Origin: JANRKT01 sp033763355
GTDB taxonomy: Bacteria > Bacteroidota > Bacteroidia > Chitinophagales > Chitinophagaceae
NCBI GenBank assembly: GCA_033763355.1
Contig: JANRKT010000365.1
Location: forward strand, 1-27,459
Direction of reading: 5' to 3'
Length of the DNA: 27,459 nucleotides
Shown: positions 14,527-24,221 of the stretch, piece after piece
Layout of the letters: every line of letters starts with the position of its first letter
How positions within the stretch are numbered: the first letter of the stretch is position 1
Program-made: the position numbers and the translations under genes
Notes under the pieces: model-generated
Told to the model about the DNA's origin: nothing
What the model saw: the letters and a program-made list of their open reading frames with translations, nothing else
The model's database searches: none

Positions 14527-17500
14527 CTACCCGCCTACGCTGTCCTTTTTTGATTTTTTCTTTTTAAACAGGTTGTCAAAAGTGTTTTTAATGGTTTGCT
14601 CAGTGCTTTTCTTTGCTTTGTCTAATGTGTTGCTGCTGTCTTTTTGTGAAGTGTCTTTTTGATCGGTAAGTTTCTTTACAAAGTCATCTTTAAGTTCTTT
14701 AACAGCCTGGTTTTTTATTGATTTTGCAGAATCTTTCAGCTCTTTGCCCGTAGCCGAAGCTACATTCTTTACACTGTCTGTTTTATGTTTGGCAAAATCT
14801 GTAGCCTGTTGCTTTAATTGTTCAGTAATATTTCCGGAAGTTTCCTTCAGGTCAAACTTAAACTGCGGGCTGGTAATGGTTCCCAGCATTTTTACATTCA
14901 GGTCCACCACATCACTCAGTTTTGCAGGTATGCCTTTGGCGTTGGCCTGGCTTACCAGGTTGTTGAGCATTGCATTTCCTTTGTTGCCCATTAAAGCCCT
15001 CGGTACTTTTAATGTGATAACGTAATCAAGCGACTGATCAATGCCCTGCGTGCCGCCAATCTCCATATTAATGTCTTTTACCTGCAGCTTAAAGGGCTTT
15101 ACAAAGACTTTGCCGTTTGTAAATTCAATGTAGTTCTTTACATCCTTTACGCTTATTTCATTCAGGTCCGCAAGGCCAAGGGTTTCCGCCAGTTTTTCCA
15201 TTGGTGCAAATTTCTTAAGCACCCCTTGCAGCAAAAGAATATTTCCGGTGCCATTAAGCGAAGAAAGATCAGGCATCATCTCCTTACCCAATTTGCCTGT
15301 CATCGTTAAGGCTGAACTGAGTTTGCCGGATAAAAATTTCCCGACAGGCATCAGCTTCTGCACTGTATTAAATGCATAAAATGTTTTTTGCACATCCACA
15401 TTCTTTACTTCATAACTCATCGCAATGTCAGGCTGCTTTTTATTATTTAATGTGGAATAAGAGCCGTTAAAAGTAATATTGCCATCCAGCGCTTCTGTCT
15501 TTACATCTTTCAGTTTTACCGTTTCATCATTAATGATCATGGCGCCGTTGATGTTGCTGTATGTTACTTTATCATATTTCACCTCATCTGCTCTTGCATT
15601 TATCGCAAAGTTTATGTTGGCGGGAATCGCAAACGCACCGGCCGGTGAAGCTGCTGCTTCGGTTGCCGTATCTGAAGGCATCCATTCATTTAGGTTCATT
15701 TTATCAGCTTTAACATTCAATGAGCCATCAAGCGTTTGGTTTTGCAGGGCATAACCAATAATGTTATTCAATACGCCTGTTGCATTAAATGCGGTACCAA
15801 GATAATTTCCGGTGAATTCATTTACTGTTACATTTTTGGGGTTGAAAGAAAGTTGTGTTGAACTGATAATAACACCAGAAGGGTAATCTTTTGAAATGTA
15901 TTTTACATTTTGCAGGCTGGCTGTTCCTGTGGTATTCACCTGGTCGTACTGTTTTTTATCAACAGCAGTTTTGCTGCCGGAAAAAGCAAGGTCCGCATTC
16001 AGCATACCTGAAACAGATGTACCGGGTTCAAGAGTGGTAAATTGTTTTACCTGTTCTAAATTAAACTGCCCCTTTGCCGTGCCTGCAAATTCAACTGTGC
16101 TTACGGGTTTTTTAAGCTGTAATGTAAAATCAACAGGGTTATTCCCCACTTCAATATGGCCTGATGTAATGTTTACGGCAGTCTGGTCAGCTGCACCGCC
16201 ATTGTTTTCTATTACAGCCTTTATGCTTCCGTTCTTTATGGGCTGCGGAAAATCTTTGGAAGAATAAAACAGGTTGCTGATGTTAAAAAAACCTCCGGCG
16301 GTAAACTCTCCTTGCTGGTTTTCTATAGCCGCCAGGTTCCCTTTCACAAATGCATCTGCCTGCAATAAACCCGAAAGCTTTGTGCCTGCTTCCATTTTTA
16401 CAAATTGTGTAACCTGTGCCAGGTCAAGCCTTCCTTTGGCGGCAGCATCAATATAACGGCTGGTTTCCGGGTTCTTTAATATTAAGCGAAAGTCAAATGG
16501 GTCATTGCCGAACTCAATATGCGCTTTGGGAATATCTATCAGTGTATGGTCAGTTACACCATCAGGATTGTCCACTTTCAGTGAAAGGCTGATGTTTTTA
16601 ACAGGCCTGGGCAAATCAGGATATTGAAAAAACCCATTTGTAATTTCGAGATTGACGTTATAGGCCGGCATTTTCGTATTGTTGTAAGTTCCTTTCACAA
16701 AGCCCTTAAAAACCGCCTTGCCATCTGTTTTAATTTTATCAAAATCTTTTTTATAAACTGAGGGGATTAAAGACAGCAGGGTTTTAAAACCTGTTGAGGG
16801 GGCATTAAACTTTATATCCATGTTATAGGTGCTGTCATTTGCAAGCTGAAAGAAACCTTCAGTTGCAAGCTGCATGTCATTCAGCTTTATTTCATCGGTT
16901 TTAAAGCGGTATGTATTTGTTTTGTTGTCAACCTGAACATCAGCTCCGATACTGGTTTTTGTACTTGCGAGGTAAGGGATATTCTCATAAGTAAAATTTA
17001 CCGCTTCAGCTTTTGTATCGGTGCTCAGGGTAAACAGGTCGCTGGTAAAATCTCCTTTTCCTGAATGGTCAAGGTTAAAAATTTCAGCGCTCATGTTGCC
17101 CGGTAAATCGGTATAGCTTATGTATCCGTTATTGATCGTATATTTCTGCAGGCTCATCTGAAAAGGTTCTTCAGTTGCAGCTCCTGCAGATGCCGTATCA
17201 GGTTTCGCAATATCCCAGTTGGCTTTACCGTCTTTATTAATAATAGCATGTATGCGGGGTTCATCAATGGTTACAGCATATATCTTCATGTTGCCGCCGC
17301 TGATCACACTCAGTAAATTAAGGGCCACATCAATCCGCTTTGCAGAGAGCAGTGTATCCGTTGCAAAATCACCGGCGCCGGTTACGCTTATGTTATCAAG
17401 CCCTGCAGAAAGTTTAGGGAAATTGCGGAACAGGGAAATGCTCACATCCTTAAAGTCAACCCTGGCATTAAGGTTATTATTGATTTCAGTTTTTGCAAGC

Positions 17501-17598
17501 GAAAGTATCCTGCCTTTGAAAAGGATGGGGGTGGCAAATGCAAAGGCTATGAGGAGTAAAAAAATAATCCCTGTAATTTTAAGCGCTTTCTTTAGCAT
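14527..17598 (-). CDS. AsmA-family protein
   Basis: A 1023-residue envelope protein. One N-terminal membrane helix (about residues 6-25, ITGIIFLLLIAFAFATPILF) is followed by the AsmA N-terminal pattern (FKDVSISLFRNFPKLSAGLDNISV, then INKDGKANWD). The long middle part is beta-rich, as in AsmA/TamB/YhdP bridge proteins thought to carry lipids between membranes. Within it a unit of about 121 residues recurs, with anchors DLPRPVKN near 328, DFPQPIKN near 449 and a weaker DYPSGVI near 571. The AsmA_2-like C-terminal region has ALTMTGKLGKEMMPDLSSLNGTG and a ILLLQGVLKKF segment. Residues 922-1023 are a Lys/Asp/Ser-rich, probably coiled tail. The ATG at 17598 is preferred since it immediately precedes the membrane helix; a longer in-frame start adds 21 polar residues. 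Confidence 0.88.
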   Translation of the reverse strand: MLKKALKITGIIFLLLIAFAFATPILFKGRILSLAKTEINNNLNARVDFKDVSISLFRNFPKLSAGLDNISVTGAGDFATDTLLSAKRIDVALNLLSVISGGNMKIYAVTIDEPRIHAIINKDGKANWDIAKPDTASAGAATEEPFQMSLQKYTINNGYISYTDLPGNMSAEIFNLDHSGKGDFTSDLFTLSTDTKAEAVNFTYENIPYLASTKTSIGADVQVDNKTNTYRFKTDEIKLNDMQLATEGFFQLANDSTYNMDIKFNAPSTGFKTLLSLIPSVYKKDFDKIKTDGKAVFKGFVKGTYNNTKMPAYNVNLEITNGFFQYPDLPRPVKNISLSLKVDNPDGVTDHTLIDIPKAHIEFGNDPFDFRLILKNPETSRYIDAAAKGRLDLAQVTQFVKMEAGTKLSGLLQADAFVKGNLAAIENQQGEFTAGGFFNISNLFYSSKDFPQPIKNGSIKAVIENNGGAADQTAVNITSGHIEVGNNPVDFTLQLKKPVSTVEFAGTAKGQFNLEQVKQFTTLEPGTSVSGMLNADLAFSGSKTAVDKKQYDQVNTTGTASLQNVKYISKDYPSGVIISSTQLSFNPKNVTVNEFTGNYLGTAFNATGVLNNIIGYALQNQTLDGSLNVKADKMNLNEWMPSDTATEAAASPAGAFAIPANINFAINARADEVKYDKVTYSNINGAMIINDETVKLKDVKTEALDGNITFNGSYSTLNNKKQPDIAMSYEVKNVDVQKTFYAFNTVQKLMPVGKFLSGKLSSALTMTGKLGKEMMPDLSSLNGTGNILLLQGVLKKFAPMEKLAETLGLADLNEISVKDVKNYIEFTNGKVFVKPFKLQVKDINMEIGGTQGIDQSLDYVITLKVPRALMGNKGNAMLNNLVSQANAKGIPAKLSDVVDLNVKMLGTITSPQFKFDLKETSGNITEQLKQQATDFAKHKTDSVKNVASATGKELKDSAKSIKNQAVKELKDDFVKKLTDQKDTSQKDSSNTLDKAKKSTEQTIKNTFDNLFKKKKSKKDSVGG

Positions 17599-17791
17599 GG
17601 TTAGCTGGTTTTTAAGGTCTTTTATAAAATAATGGTTATTCTGTTTTAAACACTCAGGCAAATATGACGCCAGAATAAATAGCGTTATTTTGTATGGGTT
17701 TAAAACGGAAAAATAGTTACTCTGTTGCCTTAAACCCGATGTGGGCCAGGGGAGCTTTTAAATGGCAAACCTCTAAAGGTTAAAAGAAGCG

Positions 17792-18547
17792 ATGCAATAT
17801 TTTGTACATAAGGATTCAATAGTCCGCCAGATATGGGGGAGGGCCGATGCAGCGCTTTTTATATTTGCCGGTTCTGCTGCCGAGTTTGCATTAAACAAAG
17901 CAGTGGATTGGTTGTATTTTACGGGCAGGCTGCCTGCCGATCCGCTGGGGCGCCTGTTTTCCACCATTTCCTATGCAAGGCAGATTATTTTTTCTGATGA
18001 ATACACTGCACATTACGCCATTGATAAAATGAGCAGCATACACAGCGCTGTTGAAAAGGCAAGGGGCACACAAATACCTGACTGGGCTTACCGCGATGTG
18101 TTGTTCATGCTGATACATTATTCTATTGCATCTTATGAATTGCTTTACAGGAAACTCTCTGATGAGGAAAAACAGGAAGTATTTGATGTATTTCACCGGG
18201 TAGGCAGCCGGATGAATTTAAAAGAACTGCCTGCTGATTACAATAAATGGTTGCCTGAAAGAAAAAAGCACCTTGACGAAGATTTATACAATGGTTATTA
18301 CACTGCTGACCTGTACAAACAATACCGCAGGCAGCTTGGCCCGTTCCGTTACTGGTTATTGATTGAAGGGCAAAAATCAATTGCTCCTGTACAGGTAAGA
18401 AAATTACTCGGCTTAAGCAGGGTTTCTTTTGTTACCATTGCTGCACCTTTTTATAAACTAAGCCGCCGGTTGAAACTGGATGGATACCTTAAATCATGGT
18501 TATTGCCTAAGGATTATAAGAAGCAGATAATGGAACTGGATGTATAA
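17792..18547 (+). CDS. DUF2236 / MpaB-family oxygenase-like protein
   Basis: A 251-residue, mostly helical protein matching the MpaB/rubber-oxygenase catalytic domain (DUF2236, PF09995). Recognisable parts are the early SIVRQIWGRADAALFIFAG segment, a LGRLFSTISYARQIIFSD segment, HSAVEKARG with His84, WAYRDVLFMLIHYSIASYE, and LSDEEKQEVFDVFHRVG. Characterised members (latex-clearing protein, fungal MpaB) are heme b or oxidative-cleavage enzymes; whether this one binds heme is not shown by sequence, though the histidines near 84 and 114 are candidates. There is no signal peptide. It is transcribed away from the AsmA gene across a 193-base gap and converges on the ROK kinase gene. Confidence 0.78.
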   Translation: MQYFVHKDSIVRQIWGRADAALFIFAGSAAEFALNKAVDWLYFTGRLPADPLGRLFSTISYARQIIFSDEYTAHYAIDKMSSIHSAVEKARGTQIPDWAYRDVLFMLIHYSIASYELLYRKLSDEEKQEVFDVFHRVGSRMNLKELPADYNKWLPERKKHLDEDLYNGYYTADLYKQYRRQLGPFRYWLLIEGQKSIAPVQVRKLLGLSRVSFVTIAAPFYKLSRRLKLDGYLKSWLLPKDYKKQIMELDV

Positions 18548-18609
18548 GCTGTATTACAATCGGTAGCTGGCTGTTACTTTCACAAAATTCAAAATAAAAA
18601 GTTTCCCCT

Positions 18610-19587
18610 CTACTCCTTCTCCCACGCCAGCGCACTTGCACCAAGTATAGCTGCATCAGATTCTTTTAAATGGCTGATGAGTATCTTTACTTTATTCTGG
18701 AATACCTGGATAAGGCTGGCCTCCATGTGTTCACGTGTTGGCTTTAAAATAAGGTCGCCTGCTTTGGCCATGCCGCCAAACAATATAATGGCTTCAGGGC
18801 TGGAGAACATTACGGCGTTGGCCAATGCTATTCCCAGTATTTTTCCTGTGAACTCATAAACACGCTTTGCCAGTTTATCGCCCTGTATAGCTGCTTCATA
18901 AACTTTTTTTGAATCAATCTGGTCTTTGGGCACTTTACGCAGCATACTCTCCTCTTTGCTTTGTTCAAGAAATTCCAATGTGGTATAACGTACCCCGGTT
19001 GCAGAAGCATAGCTTTCCAGGGAGCCAAGTTTACCCGTGCCGGGATGCAACCTGCCGTCGGGTATAACAATAGTGTGGCCCAGTTCGCCGGCAAAGCCGT
19101 CGTGCCCGTAAATCAAATGCCCGTTGGCTACAATGCCGCTGCCCACTCCCGTACCCAATGTTATCATGATAAAATCTTTCATGCCTTTTGCAGCGCCATA
19201 CATCATTTCGCCAATGGCGGCAGCATTGGCATCATTGGTAAGCGTTACAGGGAGCTTGAATTTATCTTCAATAAGTTTTGCCAGCGGGATGATCCCTTTC
19301 CACGGCAGGTTAGGGGCATATTCAATAGTGCCGGTGTAATAATTTCCGTTTGGCGCCCCAACGCCAATGCCTTTCATCCTTCCGGTGCCGCCTGCTTTTT
19401 TTATCATTTCAGACAGTACGCTATGGAGTTCTTCTATAAAGCTTTCAACTGTTTTGTGTTTTTTGGTTGATATCTCCCCTGAAAACAAAACATTGCCTAT
19501 TTTATCTACAATGCCAAACTTGGTGCCGGTGCCGCCAATATCAATTCCTATTACTAAAGGTTCGGGGGTTGAGGATGTGGTTGACAT
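18610..19587 (-). CDS. ROK-family sugar kinase, probable glucokinase
   Basis: A 325-residue sugar kinase. The phosphate-binding motif is DIGGT (16-20), the catalytic Asp is Asp119 in TNDANAAA, the second phosphate loop is GTGVGSG (145-151), and the sugar-contacting GELGH (167-171) and Glu191 (LGSLES) are present. Phosphorylation of glucose to glucose-6-phosphate is the likely reaction. Unusually, the ROK zinc site (CxCGxxGCxE in many members) is replaced: the aligned segment 180-191 has no cysteine. The gene lies 52 bases downstream of an FHS-type sugar permease on the same strand, which supports a glucose uptake and activation operon. Start ATG at 19587. No obvious terminator is seen after the stop. 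Confidence 0.88.
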   Translation of the reverse strand: MSTTSSTPEPLVIGIDIGGTGTKFGIVDKIGNVLFSGEISTKKHKTVESFIEELHSVLSEMIKKAGGTGRMKGIGVGAPNGNYYTGTIEYAPNLPWKGIIPLAKLIEDKFKLPVTLTNDANAAAIGEMMYGAAKGMKDFIMITLGTGVGSGIVANGHLIYGHDGFAGELGHTIVIPDGRLHPGTGKLGSLESYASATGVRYTTLEFLEQSKEESMLRKVPKDQIDSKKVYEAAIQGDKLAKRVYEFTGKILGIALANAVMFSSPEAIILFGGMAKAGDLILKPTREHMEASLIQVFQNKVKILISHLKESDAAILGASALAWEKE

Positions 19588-19639
19588 AAGAGTTTATTTA
19601 TGGCAGAACAAATCGTTTTCAGATTGAATTTAAAAAATA

Positions 19640-21271
19640 TTAATGGCCGCCTGCAATCTGCTGGTCGAAATCAATTCCCTGCTTTTTCAATTCACTCCTG
19701 CTTTTCAGCGTATGCCATGCCAGGTATGAGAAACAAACCAACGGAACGATATAAGACATGTGTGTCCATGGCCCGGTTGTAACTCCATTGACTTCAGTAC
19801 CCAGATCCAAATCAATTAATGCGCCTTGTGCTGGGGGGATGATGGCTCCGCCGAGGATCATCATGATCAGAAATGCAGAACCCTGACTTGTATATTTTCC
19901 AAGACCTGCCACAGCGAGGGCAAATATGCAAGGCCACATTACCGAACAACAAAGTCCGCATGCAATGATGCAATAGTTTGCTATCATTCCTTTTGTAAAC
20001 AAGGATATCAAAATAAATATTGCCGCCAACACTGAAACCGTAAGTAAAAGCTTCACTGGTTTTTCCTGGGAATATAAGTTAGCAGCAACCAGGAAAATGA
20101 TCATAATCCAATACCATTTGAAATCGCTGATATCATTTCCTTTGATATAATTGGCAAGGCAAATAATGCCAAATGCAAAAAAGGGAACGAGGGCAATCAT
20201 CAGTCGTTTCGTTGCTTTGCTTAAATTGAATACACTTACAGCCCCTGTCCATCTTCCAATCATAAGGCTGCCCCAATACAGGGCTATCAGGTGTGAATTG
20301 TGTTTTTCATCATAACCGCCAAACTCAGGTCGCTTCAGGAAGGCGCCAAAATTGTTATCAATCGTCACTTCAACTCCTACATAAACAAATATGGCAATCA
20401 TACCGAGTACCATTTGCGGATATTGCATAGCTCCCCAGCCCTCTTTGTTTTTGGATGCTGCAATCATGCTGCCAAATAAGATTCCAAGAATAACAACAAG
20501 GCAAACATAAATCACGACTGATTTAGCAATACCTGTTTGATCTTTTATCCAATCTGCAAAAAGAACAGGTAAAAAGGCAATTCCGATTACCAACAATGCC
20601 CGCATCGCTTTTGGGCTTTTTTCAAGCGATTCATCACTGGTTACCTTAGGCAGTTTTGAAAAACCAAAAATTAATGCTGCAAGTGTGAATAAGCCTGCCA
20701 GGAAAAAATAAACTGTTTCAATATTACCAATTGTAGCTTCTTTGGTACTTGTGGCGCTGCCAAACAGCATAAAGCTTACGGCAAGTGGTCCCAACAAGGT
20801 TCCGAATGAATTTACACCGCCTGCCATATTAAGCCGGTGGGCGCCTGTTTCAGGTGAACCCATAGCAATGGCAAAGGGTTGTGCTGCGGTTTGCTGCAAT
20901 GAAAATCCGAGGGCAATAATGAAAAATGCTACTAATACCATCCCGAATGTTGGATTGGCAGAAGTACTTATAAGGGCTAAGGCTAAAGCACCGATAACAG
21001 AGATAATTAAACCATATATAATCCCCTTTTTATAGCCAATCTTATTTAATATATCTACATTGCTCATGTAAGACATCAGGTACAAGATGAGAGACCCGTA
21101 GAAATAAGCACCATAAAAAGCTGAACCGATCAGTTGGGACTGAAGCTGATCCAGGTTAAAGAATTTTTTGCAGAAAGGGATAAATATGCTGTTACTTGCG
21201 GCAACAAAGCCCCAAAAAAAGAAAACAATAATAAGGGTGCCAAACTGAGACCATTTGGTTTGCTGACTCAT
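19640..21271 (-). CDS. FHS-family MFS sugar permease (FucP/GluP-like)
   Basis: A 543-residue multispanning membrane protein. The first helix (LIIVFFFWGFVAASNSIFIPF) and segments GSAFYGAYFYGSLI, QQTAAQPFAIAMG and GGVNSFGTLLGP are those of the fucose/glucose/galactose symporter (FHS) family. It is about 100 residues longer than FucP (438 aa): extra hydrophobic segments occur near residues 226-245 and 252-270, and another pair occurs around 390-430, so more than 12 helices are predicted. The likely substrate is glucose or a related monosaccharide, since a glucokinase gene follows 52 bases downstream. It is divergent from glgA with a 138-base shared upstream region. Start ATG at 21271. Confidence 0.87.
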   Translation of the reverse strand: MSQQTKWSQFGTLIIVFFFWGFVAASNSIFIPFCKKFFNLDQLQSQLIGSAFYGAYFYGSLILYLMSYMSNVDILNKIGYKKGIIYGLIISVIGALALALISTSANPTFGMVLVAFFIIALGFSLQQTAAQPFAIAMGSPETGAHRLNMAGGVNSFGTLLGPLAVSFMLFGSATSTKEATIGNIETVYFFLAGLFTLAALIFGFSKLPKVTSDESLEKSPKAMRALLVIGIAFLPVLFADWIKDQTGIAKSVVIYVCLVVILGILFGSMIAASKNKEGWGAMQYPQMVLGMIAIFVYVGVEVTIDNNFGAFLKRPEFGGYDEKHNSHLIALYWGSLMIGRWTGAVSVFNLSKATKRLMIALVPFFAFGIICLANYIKGNDISDFKWYWIMIIFLVAANLYSQEKPVKLLLTVSVLAAIFILISLFTKGMIANYCIIACGLCCSVMWPCIFALAVAGLGKYTSQGSAFLIMMILGGAIIPPAQGALIDLDLGTEVNGVTTGPWTHMSYIVPLVCFSYLAWHTLKSRSELKKQGIDFDQQIAGGH

Positions 21272-21409
21272 AAATAATGTTGGTTTAGGCTGTTAAATTC
21301 TGAAAAATGAAAGTAGTAAGAATTCCATTGCCGAAAAATTTTTTATCCTTGTGGCTCATTTGAACAAAAACCTTCTTAATTTGATGTAATTAAATCAGCT
21401 TCAGCCGAA

Positions 21410-22825
21410 ATGGAAATTATACATGTTTCAGCAGAATGTTATCCTGTAGCCAAAGCCGGCGGCCTTGGTGATGTGGTAGGGTCTTTGCCCAAATACCAGA
21501 ATGACCTGGGCCATGTAGCAAAAGTGGTAATGCCCATGTACCGCACCAAATTCCTTTACCAGAACGAATGGGAGGTGGTTCATAAAGGGGGCGCCAACCT
21601 GGGGCATTGGTGGTTTCAATACACTGTTATTAAAGAAAAAAACAATAAGCTTGGTTTCGACCTTTACCTGATTGACATTTACGGCCTGCTTGACAGGGAA
21701 AAGATTTATGGCTATGATGATGACGTGGAAAGGTTCACTGCTTTCCAGATTGCTGTGGTTGACTGGCTCTCCCGCTGGCAGCATCGCCCCGATGTGGTGC
21801 ACGTGCATGACCATCATACAGCACTTATACCTTTTATGATGAAGCACTGTTTCGCTTACAATCACCTTGCAGGCATACCAACGGTGCTAACCATTCACAA
21901 TGCACAATACCAGGGATGGATGGGATGGGACAAAAGCCACTACATACCGGCATGGGATAGCTGGAGATGGGGCATGCTGGACTGGAACAGGTCAATCAAC
22001 CCGCTTGCAGCGGGTATAAAATCGGCGTGGAAAGTAACTACGGTGAGTAAAAGTTACCTTGACGAATTAAAAACCATGAGCAATGGCCTTGAACCTTTGT
22101 TTGAATACGAAAAGGGCAAATCAACAGGGATACTGAACGGTATTGATACCAAAGTGTGGGACCCTGCCACTGATTCATATATTCCCAAGCATTATGACGT
22201 GCCCACGGTAAATAACGGAAAAGTAGAGAATAAGAAAATCATTTGCGATACCTTTAACCTTGATGTGGAAAAACCACTCATTATTTTTATCGGCAGGCTG
22301 GTTGGTGAAAAAGCTGCTGATTTATTGCCGCAGGTAATAGGCGACAGTTTTTATCATATTGGAAGGCGTATGAACTTTATGGTGCTGGGCAGCGGCGAGC
22401 CGGAAGTAGAAGGGCAGCTTGAAGTATTGAAACAATATGGCGCAGGGGATTATAACACCTACATCGGTTACAATGAAAAACTCAGTCACCAGATGTATGC
22501 AGGTGCAGATTTTCTGCTGATGCCATCCCGTGTTGAACCCTGCGGGCTGAACCAGATGTACTCTATGCGTTACGGAACCGTGCCTATGGTAAGAAAAACC
22601 GGGGGGCTGAAAGATACTGTAATTGACTATGGCGAAGAAGGGGGATATGGCATAACTTTCACACATGCATCAGTGGGAGATGTGACACAAAGCGTATATC
22701 GGGCTGTTGAACTGTATGAGAACAAAGACAAAATGGAAAATGTAAGACAGGAAATGATGCAACTGGATTTCAGCTGGGATACCAGTGCACATCACTATAT
22801 TGATGTATATGAAAGTTTAAAGTAA
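21410..22825 (+). CDS. glgA: Glycogen synthase (ADP-glucose type, GT5)
   Basis: A 471-residue glycogen/starch synthase that elongates alpha-1,4-glucan from ADP-glucose. The N-terminal ADP-glucose-binding motif KAGGLGD is at residues 15-21, a VHVHDHHTALIP segment fits the GT5 pattern, and the C-terminal Rossmann half includes FIGRLVGEKAADLLPQ and SRVEPCGLNQMYSMRYG with catalytic Glu376, followed by KTGGL. Length matches GlgA (477 aa in Escherichia coli). It is divergent from the FHS permease and is followed after 26 bases by glgC, so the two form an operon for glycogen synthesis. The first Met of the motif-containing N-terminus is at 21410. Confidence 0.96.
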   Translation: MEIIHVSAECYPVAKAGGLGDVVGSLPKYQNDLGHVAKVVMPMYRTKFLYQNEWEVVHKGGANLGHWWFQYTVIKEKNNKLGFDLYLIDIYGLLDREKIYGYDDDVERFTAFQIAVVDWLSRWQHRPDVVHVHDHHTALIPFMMKHCFAYNHLAGIPTVLTIHNAQYQGWMGWDKSHYIPAWDSWRWGMLDWNRSINPLAAGIKSAWKVTTVSKSYLDELKTMSNGLEPLFEYEKGKSTGILNGIDTKVWDPATDSYIPKHYDVPTVNNGKVENKKIICDTFNLDVEKPLIIFIGRLVGEKAADLLPQVIGDSFYHIGRRMNFMVLGSGEPEVEGQLEVLKQYGAGDYNTYIGYNEKLSHQMYAGADFLLMPSRVEPCGLNQMYSMRYGTVPMVRKTGGLKDTVIDYGEEGGYGITFTHASVGDVTQSVYRAVELYENKDKMENVRQEMMQLDFSWDTSAHHYIDVYESLK

Positions 22826-22851
22826 ACCTGAACCAAAACAAAAATTGCTAT

Positions 22852-24123
22852 ATGGACAATGTGATTTCAGTTATCCTTGGAGGAGGAGCCGGATCAAGAC
22901 TTTATCCCTTAACCGCTACAAGAAGCAAGCCTGCTGTTCCTATTGCCGGGAAATACCGCCTGGTTGACATCCCCATTTCAAACTGCCTTAACTCAGGCAT
23001 CGGAAGGATGTTTGTTTTAACACAGTTCAATTCCGCTTCCCTTAACAAACACATTAAAAACACTTATCACTTCAGCGTATTCAGCAAAGCATTTGTAGAT
23101 ATCCTTGCCGCTGAACAAACGCCTGATAACCCTGCATGGTTCCAGGGAACAGCTGATGCAGTCCGCCAGTCGCTGCGGCATATTGACCAGCACGAATTTG
23201 ATTACATACTCATCCTTTCCGGCGACCAGCTTTACCAGATGGATTTCCAGGATATGGTAAATAACCACATCAGCAGAAAAGCCGACATCAGCATTGCCAC
23301 TATACCTGTTGGCGACAGGGAAGCCCCTGAGTTTGGGATACTGAAATCAAACAAAGATCATTTCATTACTTCTTTTATTGAGAAGCCCAAAAAGGAAGTG
23401 CTGGCTGATTGGGTAAGCGATACCGGTGATGAAATGAAAACACAGGGCAGGGTTTACCTGGCCAGTATGGGTATTTACATCTTCAGCCGCAAGCTGCTGT
23501 TTGACCTGCTGCAGGAAGAACACCGGGATGCAACCGATTTTGGTAAAGAAATTATGCCTGCTGCAATAGAAAAATACAAAGTAGCAAGTTACCAGTACGA
23601 TGGTTACTGGACAGATATAGGAAACATTTATTCTTTCTTTGAGGCCAACCTGGCTTTAACGCTGGACATACCCCCGTTTAATTTGTTTGACAATGCCAAA
23701 GCGGTTTACACCCGTGCACGTATGTTGCCGCCGGCAAAAATAAGCGGCACTACACTGGAGAAAACCATCATTGCCGAAGGCTGCATCATTAATGCATCAA
23801 GGGTGGAGAACAGCGTGGTGGGCATACGTACAAGAGTGGGCAGCGGTACAACCATTGTGAGCAGTTACATCATGGGTTGTGATTATTATGAAACCATTGA
23901 GGAAATGAAACATTCCCAGAGCAGGGGTTTGCCGAAAGTAGGAATAGGCGAACGCTGTTACATCAGGAATGCTATTATTGATAAAAACTGCCGCATTGGT
24001 AATGATGTACGCATCAATGGCGGCCAGCACCTCACCAACTCCGATCATTCTTTATATACTGTAAAGGATGGCATTGTGGTGGTAAAGAAAGGCGCCATAC
24101 TACCAGACGGGTTTGTAATTTAA
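22852..24123 (+). CDS. glgC: Glucose-1-phosphate adenylyltransferase (ADP-glucose pyrophosphorylase)
   Basis: A 423-residue enzyme that makes ADP-glucose from glucose-1-phosphate and ATP. The nucleotide-binding motif GGGAGSRLYPLT is at residues 10-21, followed by RSKPAVPIAGKYRLVD. The segment LSGDQLYQMD (about 122-131) and the sugar-phosphate site FIEKP (175-179, with Lys178) are intact. The C-terminal part has the left-handed beta-helix repeats (ISRVENSVVGIRT... GERCYIRNAIIDKNCRIG) of the family. It is the second gene of glgAC and the committed step of glycogen synthesis; allosteric control by glycolytic intermediates is known for the family but the effector cannot be read from sequence. A terminator follows 15 bases after the stop. 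Confidence 0.96.
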   Translation: MDNVISVILGGGAGSRLYPLTATRSKPAVPIAGKYRLVDIPISNCLNSGIGRMFVLTQFNSASLNKHIKNTYHFSVFSKAFVDILAAEQTPDNPAWFQGTADAVRQSLRHIDQHEFDYILILSGDQLYQMDFQDMVNNHISRKADISIATIPVGDREAPEFGILKSNKDHFITSFIEKPKKEVLADWVSDTGDEMKTQGRVYLASMGIYIFSRKLLFDLLQEEHRDATDFGKEIMPAAIEKYKVASYQYDGYWTDIGNIYSFFEANLALTLDIPPFNLFDNAKAVYTRARMLPPAKISGTTLEKTIIAEGCIINASRVENSVVGIRTRVGSGTTIVSSYIMGCDYYETIEEMKHSQSRGLPKVGIGERCYIRNAIIDKNCRIGNDVRINGGQHLTNSDHSLYTVKDGIVVVKKGAILPDGFVI

Positions 24124-24138
24124 TTTCAGCATAACATT

Positions 24139-24167
24139 AAACATCCTCCGTTGGCGGATGTTTTTTT
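24139..24167 (+). terminator. Intrinsic terminator of the glgAC operon
   Basis: AAACATCC (24139-24146) and GGATGTTT (24156-24163) form an 8-bp stem with a 9-base loop, ending in a 7-base T-run (24161-24167). It begins 15 bases after the glgC stop. Confidence 0.87.
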
Positions 24168-24221
24168 GTTTACATTTAATGTTGTGTAAAAAATACACGG
24201 TTTCATCACTAAACGATTGCT

